Part shown: in pieces, positions 1 through 6,970 of the stretch | How positions within the stretch are numbered: the stretch's first letter is position 1 | How the letters are laid out: each line of letters starts with the position of its first letter | From: JACRBK01 sp964427955 | GTDB lineage: Bacteria > Chloroflexota > Anaerolineae > Aggregatilineales > Aggregatilineaceae | Length of the DNA stretch: 13,062 nt | NCBI GenBank assembly: GCA_964427955.1 | Contig: CAYRWY010000137.1 | Coordinates: 1-13,062, forward strand | Reading direction: 5' to 3' | Notes under the pieces: generated by a model | Seen by the model: the letters and a program-made list of their open reading frames with translations, nothing else | The model's database searches: none | Told to the model about the DNA's origin: nothing | Translations under genes and position numbers: made by a program

Positions 1-1316
1 TTGGCCGCGCGGTCGATCAGGTCTTTGGTCAGCGCGGGCGGCGTATTCTGGTAACGCGAGATGTCGATAATTTGCTCGATAATGTCACGGGGATGCACCG
101 AACGGACTTTGCGTTCGACTTTGATATACCACTCGTTCAGCAAATAGCCGAGCGCCTTTTCGTCGTAGGGGACGCGCTTGGCTTCGCACACTTTCTTGAA
201 AATCTCGCGGAACTCTTCGTAACTCGGATCGCCGACCTCGATCTTGTGCGGGATACGGCGCAGGAACGCTTCGTCCACCAGGTCGCCGGGCGGCATGTTG
301 GTGCTGAACACGATCAGCACGTTGAACGGGATCTCGATCTTGCGCCCGGTCGAGAGCGTCAGGAAGTCCACACGGCTTTCCAGCGGGACGATCCAGCGGT
401 TGAGCAGATCGCGCGGGCGGACCTGCTGGCGTCCGAAGTCGTCGATCAGGAACATGCCGCCGTTGGCCTTCAGTTGGAACGGCGCTTCGTAGTATTTGTT
501 GATCGGGTCGTACACCAGGTCGAGCGTTTCGAGCGTCAGTTCACCACCGACCATGATCACCGGGCGGCGGATGCGCAGCCAGCGTTGATCGCGGCGCTCG
601 CCGGTGGGCATGGTGCGCTGGCGGGACGCCTCGTCGTCGGGGATGACCTCGTGGTTGATGTTGTCGAACACGCGGATCACCTGCCCATCGACGTCCACGG
701 CATACGGAATCCACAGCGGGTTGCCCAGGATCATACGGCCTACTGCCTGCGCGATGGTCGTCTTACCGTTGCCGGGCGGGCCGTACATGAAGATCGCCTT
801 GCCGGAGTTGACCGCCGGGCCGATGCGCCCGAACATGTCTTCGTTGATGGTCAGCCCGCTCAGCGCTTTTTCCAGGTGCTCGCGGTGGACCGACAGCCGC
901 GCGCGCGATTGGGCGTTCATCGCGTCCACGTACTGCTGCAAGGTGACGGGGCAGGGGCCAGCGTACTGGGTGCGGGCCAGGGCCTCGTGCGCCTTTTCGA
1001 TCCCCTTCATGGTGATGGAGTACTCGAACGCGCCCGATCCCACGCCGCTGCCGCCGCGGATCTCGACGAATTTTTCGCGCTTCAGGCCCTCCATCACCAC
1101 GTCGATCACGTTGGTGAAGGGCAGGCACATCTGCTCGGCGATCTGGTTGCCGGACAGGTAGCCGCCGAAATAGAGCGTCTTGACCGCCAGGTCGGACAGG
1201 ATGCCGATATTCAACCCGGTATCCTGCACGGACTTGATCGGGGGCGGCGTCCACTCGGCTTTGCGGATCTGGCCGGTCTGTCCCATCCGGGGTGGAGCAG
1301 GGGTTTGCATAGTCAT
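1..1316 (-). CDS. AAA+ ATPase with N-terminal winged-helix-like region (3' end cut by window edge)
   Basis: An open frame from ATG at 1316 runs off the left edge with 438 complete codons and no stop. Residues about 38-110 look like a helix-turn-helix or winged-helix region. The AAA+ core follows: Walker A GPPGNGKT at 179-186, Walker B MFLIDD at 288-293, a sensor-1-like STNMPP, and FLRRIPHKIE with candidate arginine-finger residues. The last residues look like the AAA lid, so little is probably missing. The start is supported by GGAAGG 9 nt upstream; a second ATG lies two codons downstream. The ATG overlaps the stop of the upstream class V enzyme as ATGA, so the two are probably translationally coupled. 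The family resembles MoxR/AAA-type remodelling ATPases, which use ATP to remodel protein partners. The partner here is unknown and I do not assign a specific role. Confidence 0.85.
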   Translation of the reverse strand, partial: MTMQTPAPPRMGQTGQIRKAEWTPPPIKSVQDTGLNIGILSDLAVKTLYFGGYLSGNQIAEQMCLPFTNVIDVVMEGLKREKFVEIRGGSGVGSGAFEYSITMKGIEKAHEALARTQYAGPCPVTLQQYVDAMNAQSRARLSVHREHLEKALSGLTINEDMFGRIGPAVNSGKAIFMYGPPGNGKTTIAQAVGRMILGNPLWIPYAVDVDGQVIRVFDNINHEVIPDDEASRQRTMPTGERRDQRWLRIRRPVIMVGGELTLETLDLVYDPINKYYEAPFQLKANGGMFLIDDFGRQQVRPRDLLNRWIVPLESRVDFLTLSTGRKIEIPFNVLIVFSTNMPPGDLVDEAFLRRIPHKIEVGDPSYEEFREIFKKVCEAKRVPYDEKALGYLLNEWYIKVERKVRSVHPRDIIEQIIDISRYQNTPPALTKDLIDRAA

Positions 1317-2518
1317 GGCTTGTATCCTTCCAGAACTGACCCAACGCGCAATATTTCCTCTTCCGTATTATAGCAGTGACATGAAATTCTTATATGCGGC
1401 CAGTTGGCTTTGTTCCAGTGTTTGACCACGCGAATGTGATGGGCGGCAAGGCGCTGGACCATGCCGGCTGCCTGGGCATCGGCGCGGGCCTTGCTGCGGC
1501 GCGTTCCCACGCGGAAGGTGACGATGGGGCCGAGATGCGCCGGATCGGTCGGGGTGATCACCTCGTAGCCGCGCGCCGTCAGGTCCTGGATCGCCACCTG
1601 CGACAGGTGCTGAGTCCAGGCGGCGATGTTGTCCAGGCCAAGTCCGCGCAAGAAACGCACGCTCTCCATCAGCCCGGCCATGCCGGACAGGTTCATGGTG
1701 CCCATCAGGAAGCGCTGCGCGCCGGGGTGCGGCGTCAGGTCGTAGCGCAGCCAATGCAGGTAATCCGCGGTGGCGTTGGGGCCGACGCTGCCGGGCCGCA
1801 GCGTGTCGCACACCTCGCGGCGCACGTAGAGGAAGCCCTGGCCGGGCGGTCCCATCAGCGATTTTTGTCCCCCCGCGGCGATGATGTCGATCTTCATCGC
1901 CTGCACGTCAATCGGGAGGTGTCCCGCGGCCTGCATGGCATCCACCGCCAACAGGATACCGCGCTCGCGGCAGAACGCGCCCAACGCGGCCAGATCGGCG
2001 CGGTGGCCGGTGAAGAACTGCACGGCGCTGACGGCGACCAACCGGGTCCGCGCGTCGGCCAGCCGGGCGACGGCTTCCACCGACAGCCCGCCCTGGTCCG
2101 GGGCGGCGATCCGGGCCTGCACGCCGCGCCGCTTGAGCACCAGCCACGGATACACGTTGCTGGGAAATTCGCCATCCACGAAGATCAGGTTGTCGCCGCG
2201 CTTCCAGGGGATGGCCTGGGCGACGGCGTTCAGGCCGTCCGAGGTGCTGCTCACACCCACGATCTCCGCCGGATCGGCGGCGTGGATGAGCCGGGCTATT
2301 TCCGCCAGAAACTCGCCCGGCAGATCGCCGAACGGGCTGTCCGACGGCTGGACGAAGAGCGCCTGCGGATCGCGGCTCAGCCACTCGTTGAGCGTGTGCA
2401 TGGCGCGCTGGGCCGGGAGCGGCACCGGCGAGACGCTGGCATGATTCAGATAGGTGAGCTGCTGCGCGATCGGGAACGCCTGCCGCGCCTGGTTGAGATC
2501 GTACGCTGGAGCTGTCAC
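1313..2518 (-). CDS. Class V aminotransferase-fold PLP-dependent enzyme
   Basis: This 401-residue protein has the fold-type I, class V aminotransferase pattern. LNHAS near residue 24 and the SSTSDG loop at 90-95 contact cofactor and substrate in this family. D193 in AVDAMQAAGH should bind the PLP pyridine nitrogen, and K219 in GGQKSLMGPPGQG is the expected Schiff-base lysine. R377 in RISCHCYN is the probable carboxylate-binding arginine. The catalytic Cys loop of SufS-type cysteine desulfurases is not visible in the expected region (about 365-380), so an isopenicillin-N-epimerase-like or other class V activity is more likely than desulfuration. The substrate cannot be read from sequence. The start is GTG at 2518, with AGGA about 10 nt upstream and an in-frame TAG further upstream. 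It is the first gene of a two-gene unit with the AAA+ ATPase. Confidence 0.85.
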   Translation of the reverse strand: MTAPAYDLNQARQAFPIAQQLTYLNHASVSPVPLPAQRAMHTLNEWLSRDPQALFVQPSDSPFGDLPGEFLAEIARLIHAADPAEIVGVSSTSDGLNAVAQAIPWKRGDNLIFVDGEFPSNVYPWLVLKRRGVQARIAAPDQGGLSVEAVARLADARTRLVAVSAVQFFTGHRADLAALGAFCRERGILLAVDAMQAAGHLPIDVQAMKIDIIAAGGQKSLMGPPGQGFLYVRREVCDTLRPGSVGPNATADYLHWLRYDLTPHPGAQRFLMGTMNLSGMAGLMESVRFLRGLGLDNIAAWTQHLSQVAIQDLTARGYEVITPTDPAHLGPIVTFRVGTRRSKARADAQAAGMVQRLAAHHIRVVKHWNKANWPHIRISCHCYNTEEEILRVGSVLEGYKP

Positions 2519-2561
2519 AATGAGTCCATCCTGACGGTGCGCGAAAAGAATCTACTTCCCC

Positions 2562-2567
2562 ATTATA
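2562..2567 (-). promoter_or_regulatory. Candidate -10 element for the PLP enzyme/AAA+ operon
   Basis: On the minus strand this reads TATAAT, a perfect sigma-70-type -10 hexamer, 43 bp upstream of the GTG start at 2518. No convincing -35 hexamer lies 16-18 bp further upstream, so this call rests on the -10 alone. Confidence 0.45.
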
Positions 2568-2627
2568 TCCTGCTGCCGGGGGAAAAGATTCATATGCAAT
2601 TCTAACGCAATCGTATAAGAGCGAAGG

Positions 2628-2656
2628 TTGCAAACCTGTAGATCGGGTGGTAGACT
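2628..2656 (+). promoter_or_regulatory. Candidate promoter for the MBL-fold gene
   Basis: TTGCAA (2628-2633), a 17-bp spacer and TAGACT (2651-2656) each match 4 of 6 consensus positions at ideal spacing. The predicted transcription start is near 2663, giving a leader of about 60 nt before the ATG at 2723. The rest of the 2519-2722 intergenic region shows no other clear feature. Confidence 0.4.
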
Positions 2657-2722
2657 GTAAACGATGCGAGTATTTATCACTTCTTTACAATTGCCGTGCC
2701 CAGGAGTAGCTGAAAAACATCC

Positions 2723-3343
2723 ATGATCGAGCAGATTGAATGGCTGGGACATGGTAGTTTTCGGATACAAGGTCCGCCGTTGATCTACATCAACCCCTGG
2801 CGGATCTCGCGTAATGGCCAGTTTGCCGACGCGATCCTCGTGACGGATGACGAACACGTCCACTGTTCCCCCGCGGATATCGAAAAACTACGCTCCTTTG
2901 AGACCAACGTGATCTCGAATTTGAGCGCGGCGACGACTTTGGGCGGTGCGGCGAATGTACTGCGTCCCTGGCAGTGTATGAATATTGGTGCGGGCCGCAT
3001 CACGGCGGTTCCCGCCTATACCTTCAATGACCACAACCCGGTGTCCAAAGGCGGACTCGGGTTTGTTATTTCTTTGGACTATTATGATATTTATTATGCG
3101 GGTCACACGGACCTGATCCCGGAGCAAGACCGGCTCCGCTGTGACATCGCCATTCTGCCGCTGTCCGCCGGGCCGGGCACGCTCAACCTGGAGCGCACCG
3201 TCGATCTGGTCAAGACCTTGCAGCCGCGGTGGGTGATCCCCAGCCATTGGGGGACCCTGGGCGGGACGTCGCTGGACGTGCAGGTGTTGGCGCGGGCGCT
3301 GCATGGCCTGGCAGAAGTTGTCATGCTCGAAAAAGTGCGTTAA
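2723..3343 (+). CDS. MBL-fold (UPF0173-like) protein with degenerate metal-binding motifs
   Basis: This 206-residue protein has the layout of small metallo-beta-lactamase-fold hydrolases: an N-terminal WLGHGSFRI strand, a DPW-like NPW at 24-26, the metal-motif region at 41-47, YAGHTD at 125-130 and PSHWGT at 173-178. The canonical THxHxDH motif reads TDDEHVH, so only the final His (H47) stays in register. The usual bridging Asp of GDTD is His128. H104 and H175 remain. Known relatives bind two metals and hydrolyse phosphoester or lactone-type substrates. Here the site is either rebuilt or lost, so enzymatic activity is uncertain. The start is ATG 2723, with AGGAG rather far upstream (16 nt). 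The gene is divergent from the PLP enzyme. A non-catalytic or regulatory role is an inference only. Confidence 0.8.
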   Translation: MIEQIEWLGHGSFRIQGPPLIYINPWRISRNGQFADAILVTDDEHVHCSPADIEKLRSFETNVISNLSAATTLGGAANVLRPWQCMNIGAGRITAVPAYTFNDHNPVSKGGLGFVISLDYYDIYYAGHTDLIPEQDRLRCDIAILPLSAGPGTLNLERTVDLVKTLQPRWVIPSHWGTLGGTSLDVQVLARALHGLAEVVMLEKVR

Positions 3344-3356
3344 ACTATTTTTAACG
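3338..3356 (+). other. AT-rich hairpin over the MBL-fold stop codon
   Basis: CGTTAAA (3338-3344) and TTTAACG (3350-3356) form a perfect 7-bp stem with a 5-nt loop spanning the stop codon. The stem is weak and has no following T run, so terminator activity is doubtful. Confidence 0.25.
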
Positions 3357-3402
3357 TTACAGAATTTAATCGGCCCAATTGGAAATTAGTAATTTTGTTC
3401 TA

Positions 3403-3431
3403 TTGTAAAAAGTTTGTAAATCTGGTATATT
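3403..3431 (+). promoter_or_regulatory. Strong sigma-70-like promoter in the AT-rich intergenic region
   Basis: TTGTAA (3403-3408), a 17-bp spacer and TATATT (3426-3431) match 4/6 and 5/6 consensus positions. The predicted start is near 3438. The next coding start is about 175 bp downstream, beyond a strong hairpin, so the promoter may serve a non-coding transcript or a long regulated leader. Confidence 0.45.
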
Positions 3432-3549
3432 GATTAGGCAGTGTAGTTGAAAATATTTAACAACTTAGATAGTTGGCGAATAAACGAGGTTTTGATCACC
3501 TCACCGCTGGCTAAAAGTAGACGTTAACTAATTACACCACATTTGATAC

Positions 3550-3555
3550 TATAAT
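3550..3555 (+). promoter_or_regulatory. Candidate -10 element upstream of the alpha/beta hydrolase
   Basis: This is a perfect TATAAT 57 bp upstream of the ATG at 3612, with no good -35. Transcription from it would start near 3562, at the foot of the 3561-3591 hairpin, giving a roughly 50-nt leader that begins with that hairpin. Confidence 0.35.
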
Positions 3556-3560
3556 TTGCG

Positions 3561-3591
3561 AAGCGGCCCAAAACAATGCTACGGGCCGCTT
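3561..3591 (+). terminator. GC-rich hairpin, probable terminator or leader hairpin
   Basis: AAGCGGCCC (3561-3569) pairs perfectly with GGGCCGCTT (3583-3591) around a 13-nt loop. The 3' side continues TCGATT, only a weak T tract. It could end the upstream transcript, or form the 5' hairpin of the hydrolase mRNA if the 3550 promoter is used. Confidence 0.5.
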
Positions 3592-3611
3592 TCGATTCAT
3601 AGGGGGCGCAT

Positions 3612-4499
3612 ATGAATCCGAGACACTGGCGCTGGAAGCGGATCGCGCGCTGGGCGGTGATCGTCCTGCTTGTGCTCCTGGTGCTGGTTTACCTCGTGCT
3701 GCCGTTCGCCGTCGGGATCTACGTCGTGATTCCGGCGCGGACGTCGGTGGGTGAGCCGCCCGCCGGGTTCGAGGAAGTGACCCTCAAGACCGACGACGGC
3801 GTAAAGATCGTGGGCTGGTATGCGCCGCCCCAGAACGGCGCGGTGATCGTGCTTGTGGCCGGAGCCGGTGATTCGCGTAAGGACGTGCGCGCTTATGCGG
3901 AGCTGCTGGCCCGCCATGACTACGGCGTGCTGGCGATTGATCTGCGCGGCCACGGCGAGAGCGGCGGCAGCGGCAACCGCTACGGCTGGATGGGCACGCA
4001 CGACGTCGGCGCGGCAGTGAGCTTCCTTCAGGGACAGGATGACGTGCAGGCTATCGGCGGGCTGGGCCTGTCGCTCGGCGGCGAAGTCCTGCTCGGTGCA
4101 GCCTCCAGCTATCCGGCGCTGCACGCCATCGTCAGCGAGGGGGCCAGCTACCGCTCGTTCGACGACTACTACCAGCTCCCTGTGACGCATCCCCTCTATC
4201 ACAACTTCACGACGCGGGTCCTGTTTTTCTCCGTCAACCTGTTCAGCAGCGACCAGCCGCCGCTGCCGATCCTGGACTCGATCACGGCAGCGGAAACGAC
4301 CCGCTTCCTGTTCATTGCGGCAGGGAAAAAGAGCACCGAGATCGACTATAACGAGCTGTTCCTCAACGCCGTGGGGGATCGCGGCACGCTGTGGATCGTC
4401 CCCAACGCCGGGCATACCCAGGGCTACCGCCGCGCGCCCGACGAGTACGAGCAGCGCGTGATCGACTTCTTCGAGCAGACGCTTCTCAATCCGTCCTGA
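3612..4499 (+). CDS. Membrane-anchored alpha/beta hydrolase
   Basis: This 295-residue protein begins with a basic stretch (RHWRWKRIAR) and one hydrophobic segment (about 14-40), predicting a single N-terminal membrane anchor or uncleaved signal. The catalytic domain follows: an oxyanion-region VAGAGDSR at 82-89, DLRGHGES at 110-117, the nucleophile elbow GLSLGG (152-157, Ser154), and C-terminal AGHTQG with His268. The acid residue is less clear; an Asp or Glu near 242-245 is a candidate. The family includes serine esterases, lipases and peptidases acting on small esters or peptides; the substrate here is unknown. The fold is probably extracytoplasmic, given the anchor. The start is ATG 3612 with AGGGGG 5 nt upstream. 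It converges on the lipoprotein gene at 4546, with no clear terminator in the 46-bp gap. Confidence 0.85.
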   Translation: MNPRHWRWKRIARWAVIVLLVLLVLVYLVLPFAVGIYVVIPARTSVGEPPAGFEEVTLKTDDGVKIVGWYAPPQNGAVIVLVAGAGDSRKDVRAYAELLARHDYGVLAIDLRGHGESGGSGNRYGWMGTHDVGAAVSFLQGQDDVQAIGGLGLSLGGEVLLGAASSYPALHAIVSEGASYRSFDDYYQLPVTHPLYHNFTTRVLFFSVNLFSSDQPPLPILDSITAAETTRFLFIAAGKKSTEIDYNELFLNAVGDRGTLWIVPNAGHTQGYRRAPDEYEQRVIDFFEQTLLNPS

Positions 4500-4545
4500 C
4501 CGGGGAACTGGTAGGGGTGCTGCTTGCTGCGTCCTGCTTTGGAAA

Positions 4546-6294
4546 CTAATCAATCGGCAGCAGCGTACGCAGCCGCAGCCCGCGATCATCGGTCACCGCT
4601 TCCACGACCCAGCCGGAGACTCCGTTCGGCGTCTGGATCTTCCACCAGCGGAAGCCGTCTGCCGTGCGCGGACCGCCGGTGACCGTCACGCGTGAGCCGT
4701 TCACCAGCTCGATCAGCACCGTCCCGCCGGGGTTATCCCGCACGTTCAGCGTCTCGCCCTGGGTAGTGTAGATGCGCGCCGCGTCGCCTGCCTTGAAGGC
4801 CGGACCCCAGCGCGGCGCTCCCGCCGGACCGGTCAGCGCCGTCAGGTCGTGCAGCACGTTGGCGTCGTCGCGCAGGTAGGCCGTGCCGTACCGGGCCTCA
4901 GCCGAGTCGTAGACCACGACCAGCGTCTGCTGCCCGAAACTGTCCCACAGAAAATCAACCCGGCCCGTCGTGGTCAGGACGTCGGTCACGCTGACCGGGG
5001 TCGTCTGTCCCGGTGGAATCACGTAGAGCCGCTGCGCGCCGCTGCCGTCGGTGGCGGCAAAGGTGATCGTTCCATTGGCGAACTGCTGGGCGTCATCGAT
5101 CACCGTCAGGCCCGCGCCGTCCGGCGTGAGCACGGCGGGCGGCGTCTGGGCATCCGGCTCGACGCGGAATAACGCCCCGCCGCCGCTGAGCAGGATCGCA
5201 TTGCCGTTGACCGCCCAGTGCGCCCGGCGGTAGCTGCCCGGCGTCAGGAGGCTGGCATCCCACAGCGGCGTCATCGCGCCGGTGGTGATGTTCAGACGTG
5301 CCGCCGCGGTCCCGCCGTCCGTCTCGACATGAGCCAGCACTTCGCTGCCGTTCGGACGCCATTCCAGCGGCCCGATGAAGATCACGCGCGGGCTGTACGT
5401 GTTGGCTTCCAGCAAACTTTGGGTGCCCTGCCGGTTGTCGATCCACGTGCCGTCGGAGGGATACTGGTTCTCCGCCACGCCGGAGGTTTGGAGCGTGTAC
5501 GCCAGCCAATCGCCGTTGGGCGACCACGCCAGCGCCGTGACCTGCGGGCGCGTGCCGTCCGCATTGGTGGGCGGCATGAAGGGGATGCCGTTCACAATCA
5601 TCTGCCCGCCGGGCGTCAGGTAGGCGAGCGTGCCGTCCGGCGCGACGTCGAAGGCGCGCACGCCGTCCTGGCTGAGCGAGAGTTGATCCGCGTGATTGAT
5701 CCCGACCCGCAGCCGCCAGACCTGCGGCACGCCGCCCGTCTCCGACAGGTAGTACAGCGTTTCGGGCAGCTCATCGACGCCGATCAGGCTCGACAGGTCG
5801 TACTGCGATCCGCCGGTGTCGGGGATGTTCCCTCCGCTGCCATCGTCCAATGGCGGGGCGGCGGTCGGACCGGGCGGGGTGCGCGTCGGCACGTCGGCCA
5901 CGGGCACCGGACTCGCCGCCAGCGTCGGGACCAGGGTGGCCGTCGGCGGAATCGGGCTGGCCGCGAGCGTCGGAATCAGGGTGACGGTCGGGGGCAGGGC
6001 CAGGATCTCGATGGTGGGCGTCGGCGTCGCGCCGGGCGGTTCGGTCGGGGTGAGGTTTTCTTCGGGCAGCGTGATCACCGGGGGCAGGGTGGCCGTCTCC
6101 ACCAGGGCGATGCCCAACGTGCGCAGCGCTTCCGGCAGGGTTGCCGTGACGACCGCCGGGGGCGGCGTGGCAGCCTGCCGGGTCAGCGTGCAGCCGGACA
6201 GGGCGATCACGCCCAGGAGCAGCGCTGCGATCCGTCGTCGTGCGAGGACCGCGTCCGAAAGATGTTTAAGGTGTGGCATTCCATCCATCCCCAT
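4546..6294 (-). CDS. Lipoprotein with Pro/Thr linker, beta-propeller and C-terminal SH3 domain
   Basis: A signal peptide (ARRRIAALLLGVIALSGC) ends in a lipobox LSGC, with the lipidated Cys about residue 35 from the chosen start. Next comes a Pro/Thr/Ala-rich linker of roughly 110 residues containing two 15-residue tandem repeats (PPTVTLIPTLAASPI-like). A TolB/WD40-like beta-propeller follows, with recurring blades such as AWSPNGDWLAY. The last 65 residues form a bacterial SH3-like domain (LNVRDNPGG, GFRWWKIQ, GVSGWV), usually a peptidoglycan or cell-wall binding module. The protein should sit on the outer face of the membrane as a tether or sensor; its ligand is unknown. The frame stays open to an ATG at 6345, but a perfect -10 lies inside that extension, so I use 6294. 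ATGs at 6288 and 6279 are alternatives. Confidence 0.8.
   Translation of the reverse strand: MGMDGMPHLKHLSDAVLARRRIAALLLGVIALSGCTLTRQAATPPPAVVTATLPEALRTLGIALVETATLPPVITLPEENLTPTEPPGATPTPTIEILALPPTVTLIPTLAASPIPPTATLVPTLAASPVPVADVPTRTPPGPTAAPPLDDGSGGNIPDTGGSQYDLSSLIGVDELPETLYYLSETGGVPQVWRLRVGINHADQLSLSQDGVRAFDVAPDGTLAYLTPGGQMIVNGIPFMPPTNADGTRPQVTALAWSPNGDWLAYTLQTSGVAENQYPSDGTWIDNRQGTQSLLEANTYSPRVIFIGPLEWRPNGSEVLAHVETDGGTAAARLNITTGAMTPLWDASLLTPGSYRRAHWAVNGNAILLSGGGALFRVEPDAQTPPAVLTPDGAGLTVIDDAQQFANGTITFAATDGSGAQRLYVIPPGQTTPVSVTDVLTTTGRVDFLWDSFGQQTLVVVYDSAEARYGTAYLRDDANVLHDLTALTGPAGAPRWGPAFKAGDAARIYTTQGETLNVRDNPGGTVLIELVNGSRVTVTGGPRTADGFRWWKIQTPNGVSGWVVEAVTDDRGLRLRTLLPID
5903..5992. repeat. Tandem 45-bp repeat encoding the lipoprotein linker
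   Basis: Two imperfect 45-bp units (5903-5947 and 5948-5992) encode successive 15-residue PPTxTLxPTLAASPx segments. They keep the reading frame, so unit gain or loss would change linker length without frameshifting. Confidence 0.6.
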
Positions 6295-6315
6295 GAAGGT
6301 CCGATCCGGGCGTTC

Positions 6316-6345
6316 ATTATACCGCGTCCTGGGCACCAGTGGCAC
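6316..6345 (-). promoter_or_regulatory. Candidate promoter for the SH3/beta-propeller lipoprotein
   Basis: On the minus strand GTGCCA (6340-6345) and TATAAT (6316-6321) are separated by 18 bp. The -10 is perfect. The predicted start is near 6309, just upstream of the chosen ATG at 6294 and downstream of the longer-frame ATG at 6345, which is thereby excluded. Confidence 0.5.
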
Positions 6346-6368
6346 GGCAGCGGCGCGCGTGTTCTAAT
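6339..6368 (+). promoter_or_regulatory. Candidate divergent promoter for the Cys-rich cytoplasmic protein
   Basis: GTGGCA (6339-6344), an 18-bp spacer and TCTAAT (6363-6368) give a plausible promoter 36 bp before ATG 6405. Its -35 overlaps the -35 proposed for the opposite-strand lipoprotein promoter. Confidence 0.3.
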
Positions 6369-6404
6369 TGGGGGCGGTTAGTCGGTTCCACGCCAGGAGA
6401 TTTT

Positions 6405-6866
6405 ATGGAAAAAAAGCCTGTTTCGATCCCCGTCAATCCCGAACAAATGCAGCGTATTTTTACCTTCATCGACGCCACGCAGCCCGAAGAGACCAAACGC
6501 GCCATCTTCGGCCAGCTTGGCGCGTACTGCTTCGAATGCGCCCACCAGGAAGCCTGGATCGCGCCTTACCGGGAGAACTTTCAGTCGTTCCTGGATTGGG
6601 TCAACGTCGAGCACGCGTCCACCTATTGGGAGAGTCTCGTCTTCTCCGCCGACCGGACCCATCTGATCCTGACCGGGAGAGTCGTGGACCGGTGTGTGTG
6701 CGGCCTGGCGAGCGTTCAGCCGCCGCTGGCGTTGTGCCAGTACTGCTGCAAGCATTATCAAGAGAAGTTGTTCGCGGCGCTGTTGGGTCGCGCGGTCGAG
6801 GTCGAAATCACCGCCTCATTTCTGCGGGGCGATGATCGCTGCGACACGATTATCAAGCTGGTCTGA
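6405..6866 (+). CDS. Small Cys-rich protein, DUF6144/ATC-hydrolase-like C-terminus
   Basis: This 153-residue soluble protein has eight Cys: CFEC (42, 45), CVC (97, 99), CQYCC (111, 114, 115) and C146 in RGDDRCDTIIKL. The C-terminal sequence, where GRAVEVEITAS leads to GDDRC, resembles the end of small Cys-rich domains such as DUF6144, L-2-amino-thiazoline-4-carboxylate hydrolase-like and V4R proteins. The family call is from memory of motif style and is tentative. The clustered cysteines suggest metal (zinc or Fe-S) or thiol chemistry in the cytoplasm; no signal peptide is present. The start is ATG 6405, with AGGAGA 4 nt upstream. The frame is open to 6339, but that extension lacks a ribosome site and overlaps the promoter region. 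The gene is divergent from the lipoprotein and convergent with the next gene. Confidence 0.8.
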   Translation: MEKKPVSIPVNPEQMQRIFTFIDATQPEETKRAIFGQLGAYCFECAHQEAWIAPYRENFQSFLDWVNVEHASTYWESLVFSADRTHLILTGRVVDRCVCGLASVQPPLALCQYCCKHYQEKLFAALLGRAVEVEITASFLRGDDRCDTIIKLV

Positions 6867-6878
6867 AACGCGGCGCGC

Positions 6879-6965
6879 TCACGCCAACGCGGTGATCGGC
6901 GGCAGGCCGAGCACCCGGCACAACCGCTGCGTATCGGCCAGATGGTCCGGGGTAGGGGTGGTCAT
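6879..6965 (-). CDS. Possible 28-residue small ORF downstream of the exported Cys-rich gene
   Basis: ATG at 6965 lies 5 nt after the stop of the 138-residue gene, and the ORF ends at TGA 6879-6881, 12 bp from the convergent gene end. Its product starts MTTPTPDHLADT and ends GLPPITALA. Only a weak GAGTGAAG-like ribosome site is seen. It may be a real small protein, the tail of a decayed gene, or chance. I do not recognise it. Confidence 0.2.
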   Translation of the reverse strand: MTTPTPDHLADTQRLCRVLGLPPITALA

Positions 6966-6970
6966 TGGCT

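Larger units (their letters stand above)
3438..3595 (+). ncRNA. Candidate small RNA or structured 5' leader
   Basis: This roughly 155-nt AT-rich stretch is bounded upstream by a good promoter (3403-3431) and downstream by a 9-bp GC-rich hairpin (3561-3591). It contains a second hairpin, GAGGT (3486-3490) with ACCTC (3498-3502). No reading frame of note is present. I do not recognise a known RNA family. It could be an independent sRNA, or an attenuator-type leader of the alpha/beta hydrolase. The second -10-like TATAAT at 3550-3555 complicates both readings. Confidence 0.3.

Noticed and set aside
72..1373. Long plus-strand open frame (433 codons) opposite the AAA+ gene
   Set aside because: It lies antisense to a frame with clear Walker A and B motifs; its His/Asp/Arg/Val-rich product is typical of the complement of GC-rich genes and matches no family.
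1313..2518. Cysteine desulfurase (SufS/IscS) identity for the class V enzyme
   Set aside because: No catalytic Cys loop of the RxGHHCA kind is visible near the C terminus, and no suf or isc genes are nearby.
1394..2605. Plus-strand 403-codon frame opposite the PLP enzyme
   Set aside because: It is a shadow of a gene with an intact PLP lysine motif; composition is arginine/histidine-rich and without domain features.
5218..6381. Plus-strand 387-codon frame opposite the lipoprotein
   Set aside because: It is antisense to a protein with a lipobox, propeller blades and an SH3 domain; the shadow is low complexity.
6339..6404. Longer N terminus for the plus-strand Cys-rich protein
   Set aside because: The upstream ATG has no ribosome site and overlaps promoter sequence, whereas ATG 6405 has AGGAGA at good spacing.
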